A DNA stretch of 64,000 nt from Novimethylophilus kurashikiensis. GTDB taxonomy: Bacteria > Pseudomonadota > Gammaproteobacteria > Burkholderiales > Methylophilaceae. The stretch is from contig NZ_BDOQ01000002.1 of the NCBI RefSeq assembly GCF_003112435.1, forward strand, positions 372,001 to 436,000, written 5' to 3'. Position numbers and translations under genes: made by a program. Positions 7,488-16,862 of the stretch are shown here, in pieces (positions within the stretch are counted from its first letter, which is position 1; the number at the start of each line of letters is the position of its first letter). The notes beneath the pieces are model-generated. The model saw only the letters and a list, made by a program, of their open reading frames with translations, searched no databases and had not been told where the DNA came from.

Positions 7488-9323
7488 ATGGAAGAGCACG
7501 TAGGCAAACTCTGGCACAAACTGGTGACCCGCGCGGCGAATAGGCGCCATGCCGAAGCGGTTGTCTCGCTGGATGAGATCGGCAAGACTGCTGGTGTGTT
7601 TTTCCGTGCCCTAGGCGGCGATGGCGGACTTAATCTTTCTGCGGCACCCTCTACACGCCACGGTGCGCGGCGTCGCTGGCTGGAACGCCTTGCGGCGAGC
7701 GGGGAGAAGGTCGAACTGTGCTGGCGCGACGGCGAGACGCTCAGACTGCCTGAACGCATCGATTTGTTCGCCGAGCGCAGCCTTAACCGCGACCTTTACC
7801 TCTGGCTGGTTGCCCTTTCTGCGGCAGAGATCGACGAAAGCCAGCCGTGGATCGTCCGCAACCAGCAGGCGACGCAACAGACATTGCAACGCTTCCCTGG
7901 TCTTAAGACACGCTATCAACGTCTGGTCGAAGCGTTCCTGAAATTGCGCCGTCTGCCGACAATTTTGCCGGAGGACGAGGCCGCGCAGGAACATGCCATC
8001 CGCGCCGCCTTGCTGAAACCGGGCTCAGTCGATGATTTACCGTCTGCACGGCGACCGTTTCAACCGGTGCCGCTATGGCTGCATCCGAATCCGCCGCTCG
8101 CCAAAACCGGCAAGACGGCAGCCGGGGAGGGCGCACCGGAGCGCGAGTCGGCATCAAAGGAAACGGCGCAGAGCCGCCGCAAGCTCGTGGCAGAGCGCGA
8201 AGAGATGCCCGATGGCAAGGACGGGTTTCTCATGCTGTTCCGCGCCGAGAGCCTGTTTTCGTGGACGGAATACATCAAGGTCAACCGTCCACAGGACGAG
8301 GAAGAGCATGCTGACAATGCGGCCCGTGCCGCGGAAGACATGGACAGTCTTACCGTCGCTCGCGACGCTCAAACGAGTGCGGCACGATTGCGCTTTGATC
8401 TCGATTTGCCAGCAGCCGCGGAGGATGACGCCGTGCTGGGCGAAGGCATTTCCTTGCCCGAGTGGGATTGGAAAAAGCGGGTGCTTCAACCCGATTATTG
8501 CCGCTTGCAGGAAATGGTCGCACGACAGGCCGCACCGTGCGAGTTGCCGCAGCCGCTGCGTCGTACTGCACGCCGTCTGCGCAGCCAATTCCAGGCGCTG
8601 GCTCCAACAAAGCAATGGCTCAGGATGCAACCGGAAGGTGAGGAAATCGACCTCGACGCGTGGCTGCTGCACGAGACCGATCGCCTGGCCGGATTAGGCG
8701 GTGGGGAACGCGGGCTGTATCGGGCGCATATCGACCGCCAGCGCGACCTGGCCTGTTTGCTGCTGGCCGATTTGTCCTTGTCTACGGATGCTTATGCTTC
8801 CAACGATGCACGGGTGATCGACGTCATTCGCGACAGCCTGTTTCTGTTCTCGGAGGCGCTTTCTGCTACGGGCGACCGCTTCGCGCTTTACGGCTTTTCC
8901 TCGCTCAAGCGCAGCCACGTGCGTTTTCACCGTCTCAAGAGCTTCGACGAACGCTACGACGGCCAAACGCGGGGCCGCATCACCGCCATTAAACCCGGCT
9001 ATTACACCCGCATGGGCGCCGCCATTCGGCAGGGTTCGAAACTGCTTGCGGAGCAGCCCAACAGCCAGCGTCTGTTGTTGCTGCTCACCGACGGCAAACC
9101 CAACGATCTTGACCGCTACGAAGGCCGCTATGGCATCGAAGACACGCGCGAGGCGATTCGTGAGGCCCGTGCGCTGGGATTGCGACCTTTTTGCGTAACG
9201 ATAGATCGAGAGGCTAACGACTATCTGCCGCACCTGTTCGGCCCAAGCGGCTATGCGCTTATTCGCAAGCCTGAAGATCTGCCGAAAGAACTGCCCTTGC
9301 TGTACGCCCAAATGACACACTGA
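7488..9323 (+). CDS. norD: NorD-like von Willebrand factor A protein
   Basis: Cytoplasmic protein of 611 residues. The C-terminal VWA domain (about 415-605) carries the metal-ion-dependent adhesion site: DLSLST (Asp about 427) and TDGKPND (about 534). The N-terminal half is the family-typical helical region with a charged linker at about 205-240. NorD works with the NorQ ATPase to activate nitric oxide reductase. It is the last gene of the cluster; the next gene is convergent. The catalytic subunits norC and norB are absent from the window. Confidence 0.87.
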   Translation: MEEHVGKLWHKLVTRAANRRHAEAVVSLDEIGKTAGVFFRALGGDGGLNLSAAPSTRHGARRRWLERLAASGEKVELCWRDGETLRLPERIDLFAERSLNRDLYLWLVALSAAEIDESQPWIVRNQQATQQTLQRFPGLKTRYQRLVEAFLKLRRLPTILPEDEAAQEHAIRAALLKPGSVDDLPSARRPFQPVPLWLHPNPPLAKTGKTAAGEGAPERESASKETAQSRRKLVAEREEMPDGKDGFLMLFRAESLFSWTEYIKVNRPQDEEEHADNAARAAEDMDSLTVARDAQTSAARLRFDLDLPAAAEDDAVLGEGISLPEWDWKKRVLQPDYCRLQEMVARQAAPCELPQPLRRTARRLRSQFQALAPTKQWLRMQPEGEEIDLDAWLLHETDRLAGLGGGERGLYRAHIDRQRDLACLLLADLSLSTDAYASNDARVIDVIRDSLFLFSEALSATGDRFALYGFSSLKRSHVRFHRLKSFDERYDGQTRGRITAIKPGYYTRMGAAIRQGSKLLAEQPNSQRLLLLLTDGKPNDLDRYEGRYGIEDTREAIREARALGLRPFCVTIDREANDYLPHLFGPSGYALIRKPEDLPKELPLLYAQMTH

Positions 9324-9344
9324 GGCGTCTTCGGGTCGCGTAAG

Positions 9345-10208
9345 CTACTTATCCCAGCTAAACCGCTGCGACCAGTCGAATTCCTTCTCCACGACGGTTT
9401 TAAGAATGGGCAGCAAATCCTCCATCAGTTCCCGATCCTGGTTGCGCGGGTAAACCACGTAGGCGGGATATGAAAATTCAGGGACATCCTTGACACGCTC
9501 CAGCGAACCCTCGTCCAGATAGCTTTGCACCACGCGGGTACGAAAATATCCGCTACCGCCGTTTTCAAGGAGATAGGGTAGCGCCAGCGGCCCCAGGTTG
9601 ACGGAGAGTCCGGCTCGCGACAGTTGGGGCAGGGCCGCGTGATGCTGGGCGATGAACTCGTCTCCCCAGTCGATCAGCACATAGGGCTCGGCGCCTTTGG
9701 CAGAGCGCACCATGACCAGCTTTTCCTCGCAGATTTGTTCGACCTGCATGCCCATCCAGTATTCGGGCAAATGGACGATGGCAGCGCTCATGACGCCGCG
9801 TTCCAGCTTTTGATGCAATGAGGCAGGCTCGCCGACTTCCACGCGCAAGGCCAACTCCGGTTTCTGCGCGCGCAGTTCCTTCATCCAGCTCAGCAATAGC
9901 GGGTTCCATAAGCTGATTTCGCCGCCGATGGTGATGATGCGTTCGGTACCTGTAGGCAAGGGCAAATCGCGCCGCGCTGCATCCCACGATTCGACGAGCT
10001 GGCTCGCATACATTACAAAGCGCTTGCCGTTATCGCTCAGCTTGGCTCCGCCTTTGTTGCGAATGAACAACCGACAACCTAAAAGAGACTCTAATGAATG
10101 AATGCGTGCCGTGACGGTGGTTTGGGTCACGTGAAGGTTTTGCGATGCCGCGATAAAGCTGCCAGTTCTGACGATTTCCAGGAAAGTACGCGCGAGGTTG
10201 ATATCCAT
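9345..10208 (-). CDS. LysR-family transcriptional regulator
   Basis: Regulator of 287 residues with an N-terminal winged helix-turn-helix (about 1-60: ARTFLEIVRTGSFIAASQNL, then TQTTVTARIHSLE) and a substrate-binding effector domain. It is transcribed away from the emr-type efflux operon starting at 10341. The shared 132-base gap is AT-rich, the usual arrangement for a LysR regulator acting on the divergent operon. The ligand cannot be inferred; an aromatic drug or phenolic compound would fit the pump type. It converges with norD with only 21 bases between. Confidence 0.88.
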   Translation of the reverse strand: MDINLARTFLEIVRTGSFIAASQNLHVTQTTVTARIHSLESLLGCRLFIRNKGGAKLSDNGKRFVMYASQLVESWDAARRDLPLPTGTERIITIGGEISLWNPLLLSWMKELRAQKPELALRVEVGEPASLHQKLERGVMSAAIVHLPEYWMGMQVEQICEEKLVMVRSAKGAEPYVLIDWGDEFIAQHHAALPQLSRAGLSVNLGPLALPYLLENGGSGYFRTRVVQSYLDEGSLERVKDVPEFSYPAYVVYPRNQDRELMEDLLPILKTVVEKEFDWSQRFSWDK

Positions 10209-10340
10209 TTAATATCAAAATAATTGAATTTAAATAGCATTATATTTCATTATTTTTATTTCTACCGTCTATCTATACTGGCCGTCTTTGTTTAACGGTT
10301 GAGTTTGTAGCTCTGCCGCAATAAAACGGCAGAGGCGGGT
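10209..10340. promoter_or_regulatory. Divergent control region with 5'-UTR hairpin before emrB-like gene
   Basis: AT-rich gap between lysR and the pump operon. TATACT at 10274-10279 fits a -10 for the plus strand with no good -35, as expected for an activator-dependent promoter. CTCTGCCG (10311-10318) and CGGCAGAG (10327-10334) form a perfect 8-bp hairpin whose right arm overlaps the start of the AGAGGCGGG ribosome-binding region. Confidence 0.5.
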
Positions 10341-11966
10341 ATGAAAACGGCAGTTTTGGATGCAGGACGATGGACCTTGGGTTGGGCAGCCTGTTCGCGC
10401 GAGCTGTCGCCGCTACATTTCATCTTGCTCAACCTGGTGCTGGGGGTCGGGCACTTCGTCAGTATCCTGAGCGCCGGCGCTTATCTACCTATGCTGCCCT
10501 ATGTGGCCGGAAGCATCGGCGAGGGGCTCGCGTATGCGGTCTGGGGGCAGAGTAATTATTTCATCGCCATGGGCGCCGCATTTCTCTTGGCGCGCCCCTT
10601 GATGGCACGGCTCGGCGCTCGCGATGCGGCCATTTCCGCCTATGTATTGTTCGCTTTCGCCAGCCTGCTTGTCTTACTGTCCACTCGCTACTACCCGATA
10701 TTCACCTTTGCCCGGACGTTGCAGGGGCTGGCCGCCGGGTTGAGCCTGTCGCCATCGCTGGCGTTACTGCTCGATCAATACAAGAAATCCCACCAGAAAG
10801 TGGCTGTCTCGCTATGGAGCCTGGCCGTGTTTGCGCCGTTTTCCATCGGCCCGGCGTTAGGCGGTTTTTTTGCCTACAAGCTCGGGGACTGGCGTTGGTT
10901 GTTCGTTGTTTCGTTTGCGGCAAGCCTGTGCGTGGCTGTCTTTTTATGGGCGTTGACGGAACGGCCTGAGGCGCAAAAGATGAGCGAAGTTCCTCCATTA
11001 GCTGGGCCGTGGCGCTCGTTCCTGTTGTTCGGCGGCGCTGCCATTGCACTGCAGGAGTTCTTCGATGTCGGCTTGATCAGCGACATGACCAGCAATGAAT
11101 ATGGTTTGTGGTGGATCGGCTCGCTTTTTGTGCTGTTCGCGACGTTGTTCTGTATTCACAACCGCCACGCCACGCATCCCATCCTGAAAACCGCCATTTT
11201 CCGCTACCCCAATTTTCGCCTTGGCTTCGTCATCCTATGCTTGGCTTTCATCGGCTTGCAGAGCTCCATCGTGCAGTACCTCATTCGCCTTCAAACCGTG
11301 GAAGGTTTTACGGCATGGCACGCGGGGCTGCTATTTCTACCGCTGTTTGCCTTTTCCAAACCGCTTAATCTCTGGGCGCAGCACCTCTTGCATCGCGGTT
11401 ACGATCCGCGATTGTTGGCGACAGTGGCATTCGTGGGCCTGGCAGCCAGCTTTTGGTGGATGAGTCTTTATGCGCGTCCTGCTACATGGGAAACCTTGCT
11501 GTGGCCGCAGTTCCTTGAGGGCGCGGCCCTTGGGTTGTTGTTCATCTCGCTCAACCACATCGCCTTGAGCAACGTACCCGATGCCGAACAACTGCACGGC
11601 ATCGATGTGCTCAATGCCTTCAGAAACATGGCTGCGGGGCTGGCGATCACCATCTCGGACATTACCTGGGACCATTACCTGGCCCGACATCGCAATTACC
11701 TCAATGGCCCGGATGCCGCGCTAAGCCAGAACTATTTCGATGCAGTCCTGCAAAGCGGCGATATGCCAGCGGCAGCGATCCGGCACGAAATGCATGCCCA
11801 GGCTAGTTTGCAAAGCGGCCTGCTCAATCTCAACGCGATGTTTCATTTCCTGGGGATGTACTTCCTGGCTCTGGCTGCAATGGTCTGGCTGGTCCGCTCG
11901 CGCCATATCCTCCACAAGGACAAGAAACTGGAGCAGATCGTGGAAAGCCTGGGGGAGGAGCCCTGA
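10341..11966 (+). CDS. MFS drug transporter, DHA2 (EmrB-like) family
   Basis: Inner-membrane protein of 541 residues with about 14 helices, as in the 14-helix DHA2 drug:proton antiporters. The antiporter motif C region reads IGPALGGFFAYKLGDWRWLF. The operon partners, an outer membrane factor and an EmrA-type adaptor, show it exports substrate across both membranes. The start ATG follows AGAGGCGGG. The stop overlaps the next ATG by one base (TGATG), so expression is coupled. The divergent LysR gene is the likely regulator. Confidence 0.9.
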   Translation: MKTAVLDAGRWTLGWAACSRELSPLHFILLNLVLGVGHFVSILSAGAYLPMLPYVAGSIGEGLAYAVWGQSNYFIAMGAAFLLARPLMARLGARDAAISAYVLFAFASLLVLLSTRYYPIFTFARTLQGLAAGLSLSPSLALLLDQYKKSHQKVAVSLWSLAVFAPFSIGPALGGFFAYKLGDWRWLFVVSFAASLCVAVFLWALTERPEAQKMSEVPPLAGPWRSFLLFGGAAIALQEFFDVGLISDMTSNEYGLWWIGSLFVLFATLFCIHNRHATHPILKTAIFRYPNFRLGFVILCLAFIGLQSSIVQYLIRLQTVEGFTAWHAGLLFLPLFAFSKPLNLWAQHLLHRGYDPRLLATVAFVGLAASFWWMSLYARPATWETLLWPQFLEGAALGLLFISLNHIALSNVPDAEQLHGIDVLNAFRNMAAGLAITISDITWDHYLARHRNYLNGPDAALSQNYFDAVLQSGDMPAAAIRHEMHAQASLQSGLLNLNAMFHFLGMYFLALAAMVWLVRSRHILHKDKKLEQIVESLGEEP

Positions 11967-13393
11967 TGCGAATAATACGGATCGTTTTTCTGTGGCCGGT
12001 TGTGATGCTCGCCGCTTGTGCGCCTGCCTTGAAAGAAGCTCCGCCGCAAATCGGCGAGATCCAGGTGCCGTCACCATTGGTGCGTGGTAATCCGGCGGTA
12101 ACGCCGGTTTCCAAGCTTGATATGCACGAGTGGTGGTCGATATTCGACGATCCGCAACTGAACAAGCTGCTGGAAATCGGCATACGCGATAACCCAGGGC
12201 TCGCCGAGGCCAAGGCCAGGATCGGCGAGGCGCAAGCGCAGATTGTGATGGCGGGCGCGAAACAGCTGCCGCATCTCGATACGGCCGACGACATGACGCG
12301 CATGCATCGCTCCGACAACGGCGACCACGCCATCTACAACGGCAAGACCTATACCGTCGCCAACATCAATCCGCTGATGCTGAGCTATCGCATCGACCTA
12401 TTCGGCCAGGAGCAGGAAAACGTGGACATGGCCCAGGCCGGGACCGAGGCCGCGCGCGCTAGCTACAAGGAGAGCCAACTCCTGCTGAGAGCGGCCATCA
12501 TCAAAACCTACTTCGCCCTCAAGACGGCAGGATGGATGTTGAACAAGCAGGATGAGGTGATTCACCTTGCCGAAGCCGGGCATGCCGTCATGCGTGCGGC
12601 TTATCGGGCGGGCTTGGAATCCTCTTCGCGGGCGATTGCCCAGAATGCCTCGATTGCCGGGGAAAAAGCCAAATTGTCGGCTTTGCGCCAGCGACAGCAG
12701 GCTTTGCATTTCGCGCTGGCGGCCTTGCTGGGAAAGGGGCCTGATTACGACGCAGAGATCAACGCCATCGCACCCGGCCTGCCGCCGACATTGCCCGTGC
12801 CGGAAAACCTCGGTCTCGACACGCTCTCGCAACGGCCTGACATCGAGCGTGCGCTATGGCAAGTCAAATACTTCCTGCATGCAGAAATCTCCGCGCAAAA
12901 AGCGTTTTATCCCAACATCAATCTCCGCGCTTTGATCGGGCTCAACAGCATCGGGCTCAACAGTTTGCTTTCGACAGGCAGCGCGACTTATGCGATCGGC
13001 CCGGCGGTAAGCCTGCCCATATTCGACGGAGGTACGTTGAAAGGCCGTTTCGCTGCAAACGCCGCCGCCTACGAAGCCTCCATCTACGCCTATAACCAAG
13101 CTGTTTTTACGGCCGCACGACAAGTCGCCACGGGACTGGCGGATATGGACAACACCCGGCAGATGCTCGCCGACAAGGAGGAGGCCTTGAGCCAGATGCA
13201 GGCCTATGCACGTGTCGCCGCCGCCGAGTATCGGGCCGGACTTAACGATCAATCAGCAGAAATAGGAGCAACAACCAAATTGAATCAAGCTGAAATGAGC
13301 CTCATGGAAACGAGGCTGCAATGGCTGGCGGCCATGACGGATCTTGCCACATCACTGGGCGGTGAATTCCAGGGAGTAGCGGATGTCCGATAA
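11966..13393 (+). CDS. Outer membrane efflux lipoprotein, NodT family
   Basis: Protein of 475 residues, homologue of TolC/OprM channels. The signal peptide ends in lipobox LAAC with Cys18 as lipidation site. The paired OEP repeats are visible: a coiled-coil half up to about residue 260, then a second half beginning near the LSQRPDIERALWQVK motif typical of NodT proteins. It forms the outer membrane exit duct for the adjacent MFS pump and adaptor. It overlaps the adaptor gene by 11 bases. Confidence 0.9.
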   Translation: MRIIRIVFLWPVVMLAACAPALKEAPPQIGEIQVPSPLVRGNPAVTPVSKLDMHEWWSIFDDPQLNKLLEIGIRDNPGLAEAKARIGEAQAQIVMAGAKQLPHLDTADDMTRMHRSDNGDHAIYNGKTYTVANINPLMLSYRIDLFGQEQENVDMAQAGTEAARASYKESQLLLRAAIIKTYFALKTAGWMLNKQDEVIHLAEAGHAVMRAAYRAGLESSSRAIAQNASIAGEKAKLSALRQRQQALHFALAALLGKGPDYDAEINAIAPGLPPTLPVPENLGLDTLSQRPDIERALWQVKYFLHAEISAQKAFYPNINLRALIGLNSIGLNSLLSTGSATYAIGPAVSLPIFDGGTLKGRFAANAAAYEASIYAYNQAVFTAARQVATGLADMDNTRQMLADKEEALSQMQAYARVAAAEYRAGLNDQSAEIGATTKLNQAEMSLMETRLQWLAAMTDLATSLGGEFQGVADVR

Positions 13394-14540
13394 CAAGGTC
13401 AGGACGCGGTATCACCGCTTGCGCTATGCCTGGGCGCTGATGGCGGTGGCAGGTGTCGGCAGCTTGTCATACTGGTATTTGTTCTTGCGGCCGCATGTAG
13501 TGTGCGACGACGCCTACGTGATGGGCAACATCATTCCCGTCCAGGCGCTTGTGCCGGGAATCGTGGTCAAGGTGAACGTCGATAATTCGATGTACGTGGA
13601 AGCAGGCCAGCCCTTGCTCAGCCAGGAATTGCACCTGATGACGGAGCAACTGGAAAAATCCGCCGCCAACCTGGCTGAGGCTGTGCGCAAGACGCGCAGC
13701 CAGTTTTCCGAAGTGCAGCAAACCGAAGCCGAATTGGCCAGCCTCAAGGCGCAGAGGGCCAAGATCGCCGACGATCTCGCGCGCTATCGCCAAGCAGAAG
13801 CGGAGGGTGCCATCGCCGGTCAGAAGGTGGCGGATGCCGTGGCCGACCTCGCCATCCTGGATCAGCAAATCCTCGCGGCAGAGGCAAAAACAGGCAAGTC
13901 GCGCGCGCTGGTCGCCAATACCACGGTGCAAAACAATCCGTGGGTATTGAAGGAAAAGGCCGAATACGTCGCGAGCTACATCCAATGCCACCGAACCACG
14001 TTGCGATCTCCTGTCAGCGGCTATGTGGCCAATCGGCGCGTCCAAACTGGCCAAAACCTGACGCCCGGCCAGTTGCTCATGAATGTTGTACCGCTCAAGG
14101 ATTTATGGGTCACCGCCAATATCAAGGAGACGGACATGAAAAACGTCTCTCCCGGGCAGGATGCACTGATTACCGCTCATATCTACGACCAGGAAGTGAC
14201 GTACCACGGTAAGGTGCTAGGGATTGAACCTGCCGGCGGTAGCACGTTCAGCCTGTTCCCTCCAGACAATTCCACCGGCAATTACATCCATATCGTCGAG
14301 CGCGTGCCGGTCCGTATCAGCATCGATTCCAAGGAATTGACGGCACATCCGCTACGGCCCGGGATGTCGGTTACTGTGGAAATCCAACATTCGGAAAACA
14401 ATCGGCAGCCCCATTTGCTGGCCTCCGCTGTAAACACTGACACTGAATCGAATCGGACGTCAGTCTACGAGCGAGAGCTAAGCGAGGCGCTCAGCCAGGC
14501 GGACAACATCATTCGTCTCAACGCATCGAAAGCCTTTTGA
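13383..14540 (+). CDS. EmrA/HlyD-family membrane fusion protein
   Basis: Periplasmic adaptor of 385 residues anchored by one N-terminal helix (about 15-37). A lipoyl-like domain follows (VVCDDAYVMGN, typical of EmrA-type proteins), then a long coiled coil (about 80-190), the second lipoyl half (TLRSPVSGYVANRRVQTGQ) and a beta-barrel domain. It connects the MFS transporter to the NodT-type channel encoded upstream. The last about 50 residues are polar and less conserved in appearance. Confidence 0.9.
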   Translation: MSDNKVRTRYHRLRYAWALMAVAGVGSLSYWYLFLRPHVVCDDAYVMGNIIPVQALVPGIVVKVNVDNSMYVEAGQPLLSQELHLMTEQLEKSAANLAEAVRKTRSQFSEVQQTEAELASLKAQRAKIADDLARYRQAEAEGAIAGQKVADAVADLAILDQQILAAEAKTGKSRALVANTTVQNNPWVLKEKAEYVASYIQCHRTTLRSPVSGYVANRRVQTGQNLTPGQLLMNVVPLKDLWVTANIKETDMKNVSPGQDALITAHIYDQEVTYHGKVLGIEPAGGSTFSLFPPDNSTGNYIHIVERVPVRISIDSKELTAHPLRPGMSVTVEIQHSENNRQPHLLASAVNTDTESNRTSVYERELSEALSQADNIIRLNASKAF

Positions 14541-14569
14541 AATCCAAGTACTCATTACAGGAGCAAGTT

Positions 14570-14965
14570 ATGGAAACGCGTATTTTGACGGCCGAGTCGC
14601 AACGGAAAACCGCACAGCGATTTAACATCCTATCGATGATCGCGATCACGCTGATGCCAATCTTTCCGTTGCTGTTGATCTGGATCGCCGGTTCCATCCT
14701 CGTTTATGCGTCCAGCGCGCATCATCCCAATCCCATCATCCGTAACTACATTCGGTTCGGCGGCTATCGGTTTTACGGGCTGATCGGTGCGGTGCTAGTG
14801 ATTCTGACCTATACCAACGAGCTGAAAAAATTGTTCGGCGGGGCTTTCCACATGTGGCTGGTCATTTGGATGGTCAGCTTTCTGGTCGTCGTGCCGCTGG
14901 GATTGCGCGACGTAATCAGGGCGGGGAGGGAGCGTTGGCAGGATATGACGGTCGAGGCAAATTAA
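14570..14965 (+). CDS. Small membrane protein, fourth gene of the efflux operon, unrecognised family
   Basis: Predicted protein of 131 residues with three hydrophobic helices (about residues 20-47, 63-81, 90-112) and a basic C-terminal tail. The ATG at 14570 is chosen because AGGAG lies seven bases upstream; an in-frame TTG at 14537 overlapping the previous stop lacks one. I do not recognise the family. Its position directly after the adaptor and before a terminator suggests it serves the MFS pump, perhaps as a small accessory subunit; this is inference from context only. Confidence 0.7.
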   Translation: METRILTAESQRKTAQRFNILSMIAITLMPIFPLLLIWIAGSILVYASSAHHPNPIIRNYIRFGGYRFYGLIGAVLVILTYTNELKKLFGGAFHMWLVIWMVSFLVVVPLGLRDVIRAGRERWQDMTVEAN

Positions 14966-15045
14966 GCGAGCAGCACAGCTTATTGAAACCGGTTTACTGA
15001 AGAAATTGCTGGTAGCGGTATTGCGGATAGAAAATCTTGACGTGT

Positions 15046-15085
15046 AAAACAAAAGAGCCCGGATTTAGACCGGGCTCTTTTGTTT
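15046..15085. terminator. Bidirectional Rho-independent terminator
   Basis: Stem AAAAGAGCCCGG / CCGGGCTCTTTT with loop ATTTAGA, with A- and T-rich flanks on both sides. It ends the efflux operon on the plus strand and the small gene at 15100-15279 on the minus strand. Confidence 0.9.
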
Positions 15086-15099
15086 AATGAATGCAGTAT

Positions 15100-15279
15100 T
15101 TAGTGGCTAGACGCGTTTTGATTTTGCGAGGTTATGCCTTTGAAGCGCTCTGCGACCTCGGCAGCTTGCCTGGATTCGTCCGACCAGAACGTCAGGATGT
15201 TTTCGACGGCAGGATGCACGACGACCTCGTCTTCCTCAAGAGGGGATTCCTGTTCGGTATCAAGGTATTCCATGGTCAT
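15100..15279 (-). CDS. Small acidic hypothetical protein
   Basis: Protein of 59 residues (MTMEYLDTEQ...), strongly acidic in the first half, with a TFWSDES segment and a mildly amphipathic C-terminal half. The start at 15279 is supported by AAGGA seven bases upstream; a longer in-frame start at 15315 has none. The gene is followed by the bidirectional terminator. No membrane helix, cysteine or known motif is visible and I do not recognise it. Confidence 0.55.
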   Translation of the reverse strand: MTMEYLDTEQESPLEEDEVVVHPAVENILTFWSDESRQAAEVAERFKGITSQNQNASSH

Positions 15280-15487
15280 GATGTTTTCCTTTGTGCGGTC
15301 AAATAAAAGGACCAAACCATCCTGAATTAATTATTGGCGGAATTCAAATCGCTGTCAATGCCCGAAAGCCGCCCAATTCCTCAAATCTTATGTAGTCCAC
15401 CACTTACGGACGACCTAATATTAGAGTAAAGTGATAAAACTGAAACCGTATTGCAGATATATTTTAATTGATTTCCAGTGAGATGAC

Positions 15488-16372
15488 TTGATTTTGAATA
15501 TGCACTCGATCAATCAGGGGACATTTCATCCTCGAGAGCTGAGCGACCAGGATATCGAATCCGTGGTCAATACGATTGATATCCCGGCTTGCCCGACGAT
15601 CGTGACCGAAGTTCTGAAGGAATCCCAGCGCGAATCGCCGGATATTCAGAAAATCTCGAAGTGGATTTCCAGCGATGTTTCCCTGGCCGCCGCCACCCTG
15701 AAACTGGCCAATTCCCCCTTGTTCCGGGCAGGGGTAGCAATTTCCAATATCCGTACTGCGTTGGAAAGGCTGGGCATGCGCAATGTGGTATGCGTGGTGA
15801 TTGCTGCCGCGCTTCGCAACAGCATGCACAAGATTGCGCCCAGCTTCATCGAGGAGTTTTGGGATAGAACGGCCGCATTGGCGACGGCGGCGGGCATGAT
15901 TGCTAAGCGGCAATACGGCGTCTCGCCCGATATCGCCTATACCTATGCCTTGTTCCACGATATCGGCATCCCGCTCATGATGAAGCGTTTTTCCGATTAC
16001 GAGCAGTTGCTGAACCGATGCCGCGAAACCGGCCAACTGCTATACACGGCGGAAAACGATTTCTATCCGTGCACGCATCCGGTCATCGGTTATTTGCTCA
16101 CGCGCGGATGGGGGTTGCCAGCCGTCGTCGGGCAGGCGATTCGTTTCCACCACGATCCCGAGGTCTACGACCTGCCCGAAACAATCATTTCAAGCGGCGC
16201 AACATCCCTGGTCGCCATTGCCCATATCGCCGAGTACATCATCAATACTTCCGAATCGCATGTCGATGTGGAAGTCGGTGATGAGATGTATCAACGTGCG
16301 CTCGTCCATTTCGGCGTCGACGTGGAAGACCTAGAACAGTTCCGCGAGGATTTGCTGGCGGCCATGCGCTAG
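15488..16372 (+). CDS. HDOD-domain signalling protein
   Basis: Protein of 294 residues built of one HDOD domain (about 25-235), recognised from PACPTIVTEVL, the SLAAATLKLANSPLF segment, ALERLGMRNV and the FHDIGIPLM / FHHDPE histidines. HDOD proteins resemble HD phosphohydrolases but often lack activity and act in signalling, stress response or cyclic-di-GMP pathways. The start is uncertain: TTG at 15488 has a weak upstream GTGAG, and an in-frame ATG lies at 15500. It converges with tspO. Confidence 0.85.
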   Translation: MILNMHSINQGTFHPRELSDQDIESVVNTIDIPACPTIVTEVLKESQRESPDIQKISKWISSDVSLAAATLKLANSPLFRAGVAISNIRTALERLGMRNVVCVVIAAALRNSMHKIAPSFIEEFWDRTAALATAAGMIAKRQYGVSPDIAYTYALFHDIGIPLMMKRFSDYEQLLNRCRETGQLLYTAENDFYPCTHPVIGYLLTRGWGLPAVVGQAIRFHHDPEVYDLPETIISSGATSLVAIAHIAEYIINTSESHVDVEVGDEMYQRALVHFGVDVEDLEQFREDLLAAMR

Positions 16373-16376
16373 GGCA

Positions 16377-16862
16377 TCAATTCAGCAGCAGGATGGCCCC
16401 ATTCAACGAGGCTGCATAGAGCACCCATAACAGGTAGGGCAGCAACAGGAATGAAACCCATCTGTCCACGTTCCAGCAATGTTGCACAAGGGCGCCGACC
16501 AGTCCGGCTATGATCAGGATATCGGTCAGCGCCCACGGTAGCTGGTGCAAGCCGAAGAACAGCCACGACCATAGTCCGTTCGCCATCAGCTGCGCCAGCC
16601 AAAGACAGATCGCAGTACTGTCACGACTTCTGAATACACGCCATCCAACAATCGCAATCATCAGGTATAGCAAGCTCCACACCGGCGGAAACACGCTATT
16701 GGGCGGCGTCCAAGCCGGCTTTTGCAGGGCTTCGTACCAATCCCCCGGCTGGAAATGAATACCGGTAGCGGCCGTTGCCGCTACCAGCGCTACGGCCAGG
16801 ACCAATAGCAGCAGGGACAGGGATTTTGACGTGGCTGTGGTCGAAATATCATTGCGTGACAT
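16377..16862 (-). CDS. tspO: TspO/MBR family membrane protein
   Basis: Membrane protein of 161 residues with five helices. The first loop carries the family signature WYEALQKPAWTPPNSVFPPV, and further tryptophans (LMANGLWSWLFFGLHQLPWA) match the porphyrin-binding pocket. TspO binds tetrapyrroles and acts in stress and oxygen-linked regulation. The ATG at 16862 follows GGAG nine bases upstream; upstream in-frame starts would add 19 polar residues. It converges with the HDOD gene with four bases between. Confidence 0.88.
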   Translation of the reverse strand: MSRNDISTTATSKSLSLLLLVLAVALVAATAATGIHFQPGDWYEALQKPAWTPPNSVFPPVWSLLYLMIAIVGWRVFRSRDSTAICLWLAQLMANGLWSWLFFGLHQLPWALTDILIIAGLVGALVQHCWNVDRWVSFLLLPYLLWVLYAASLNGAILLLN

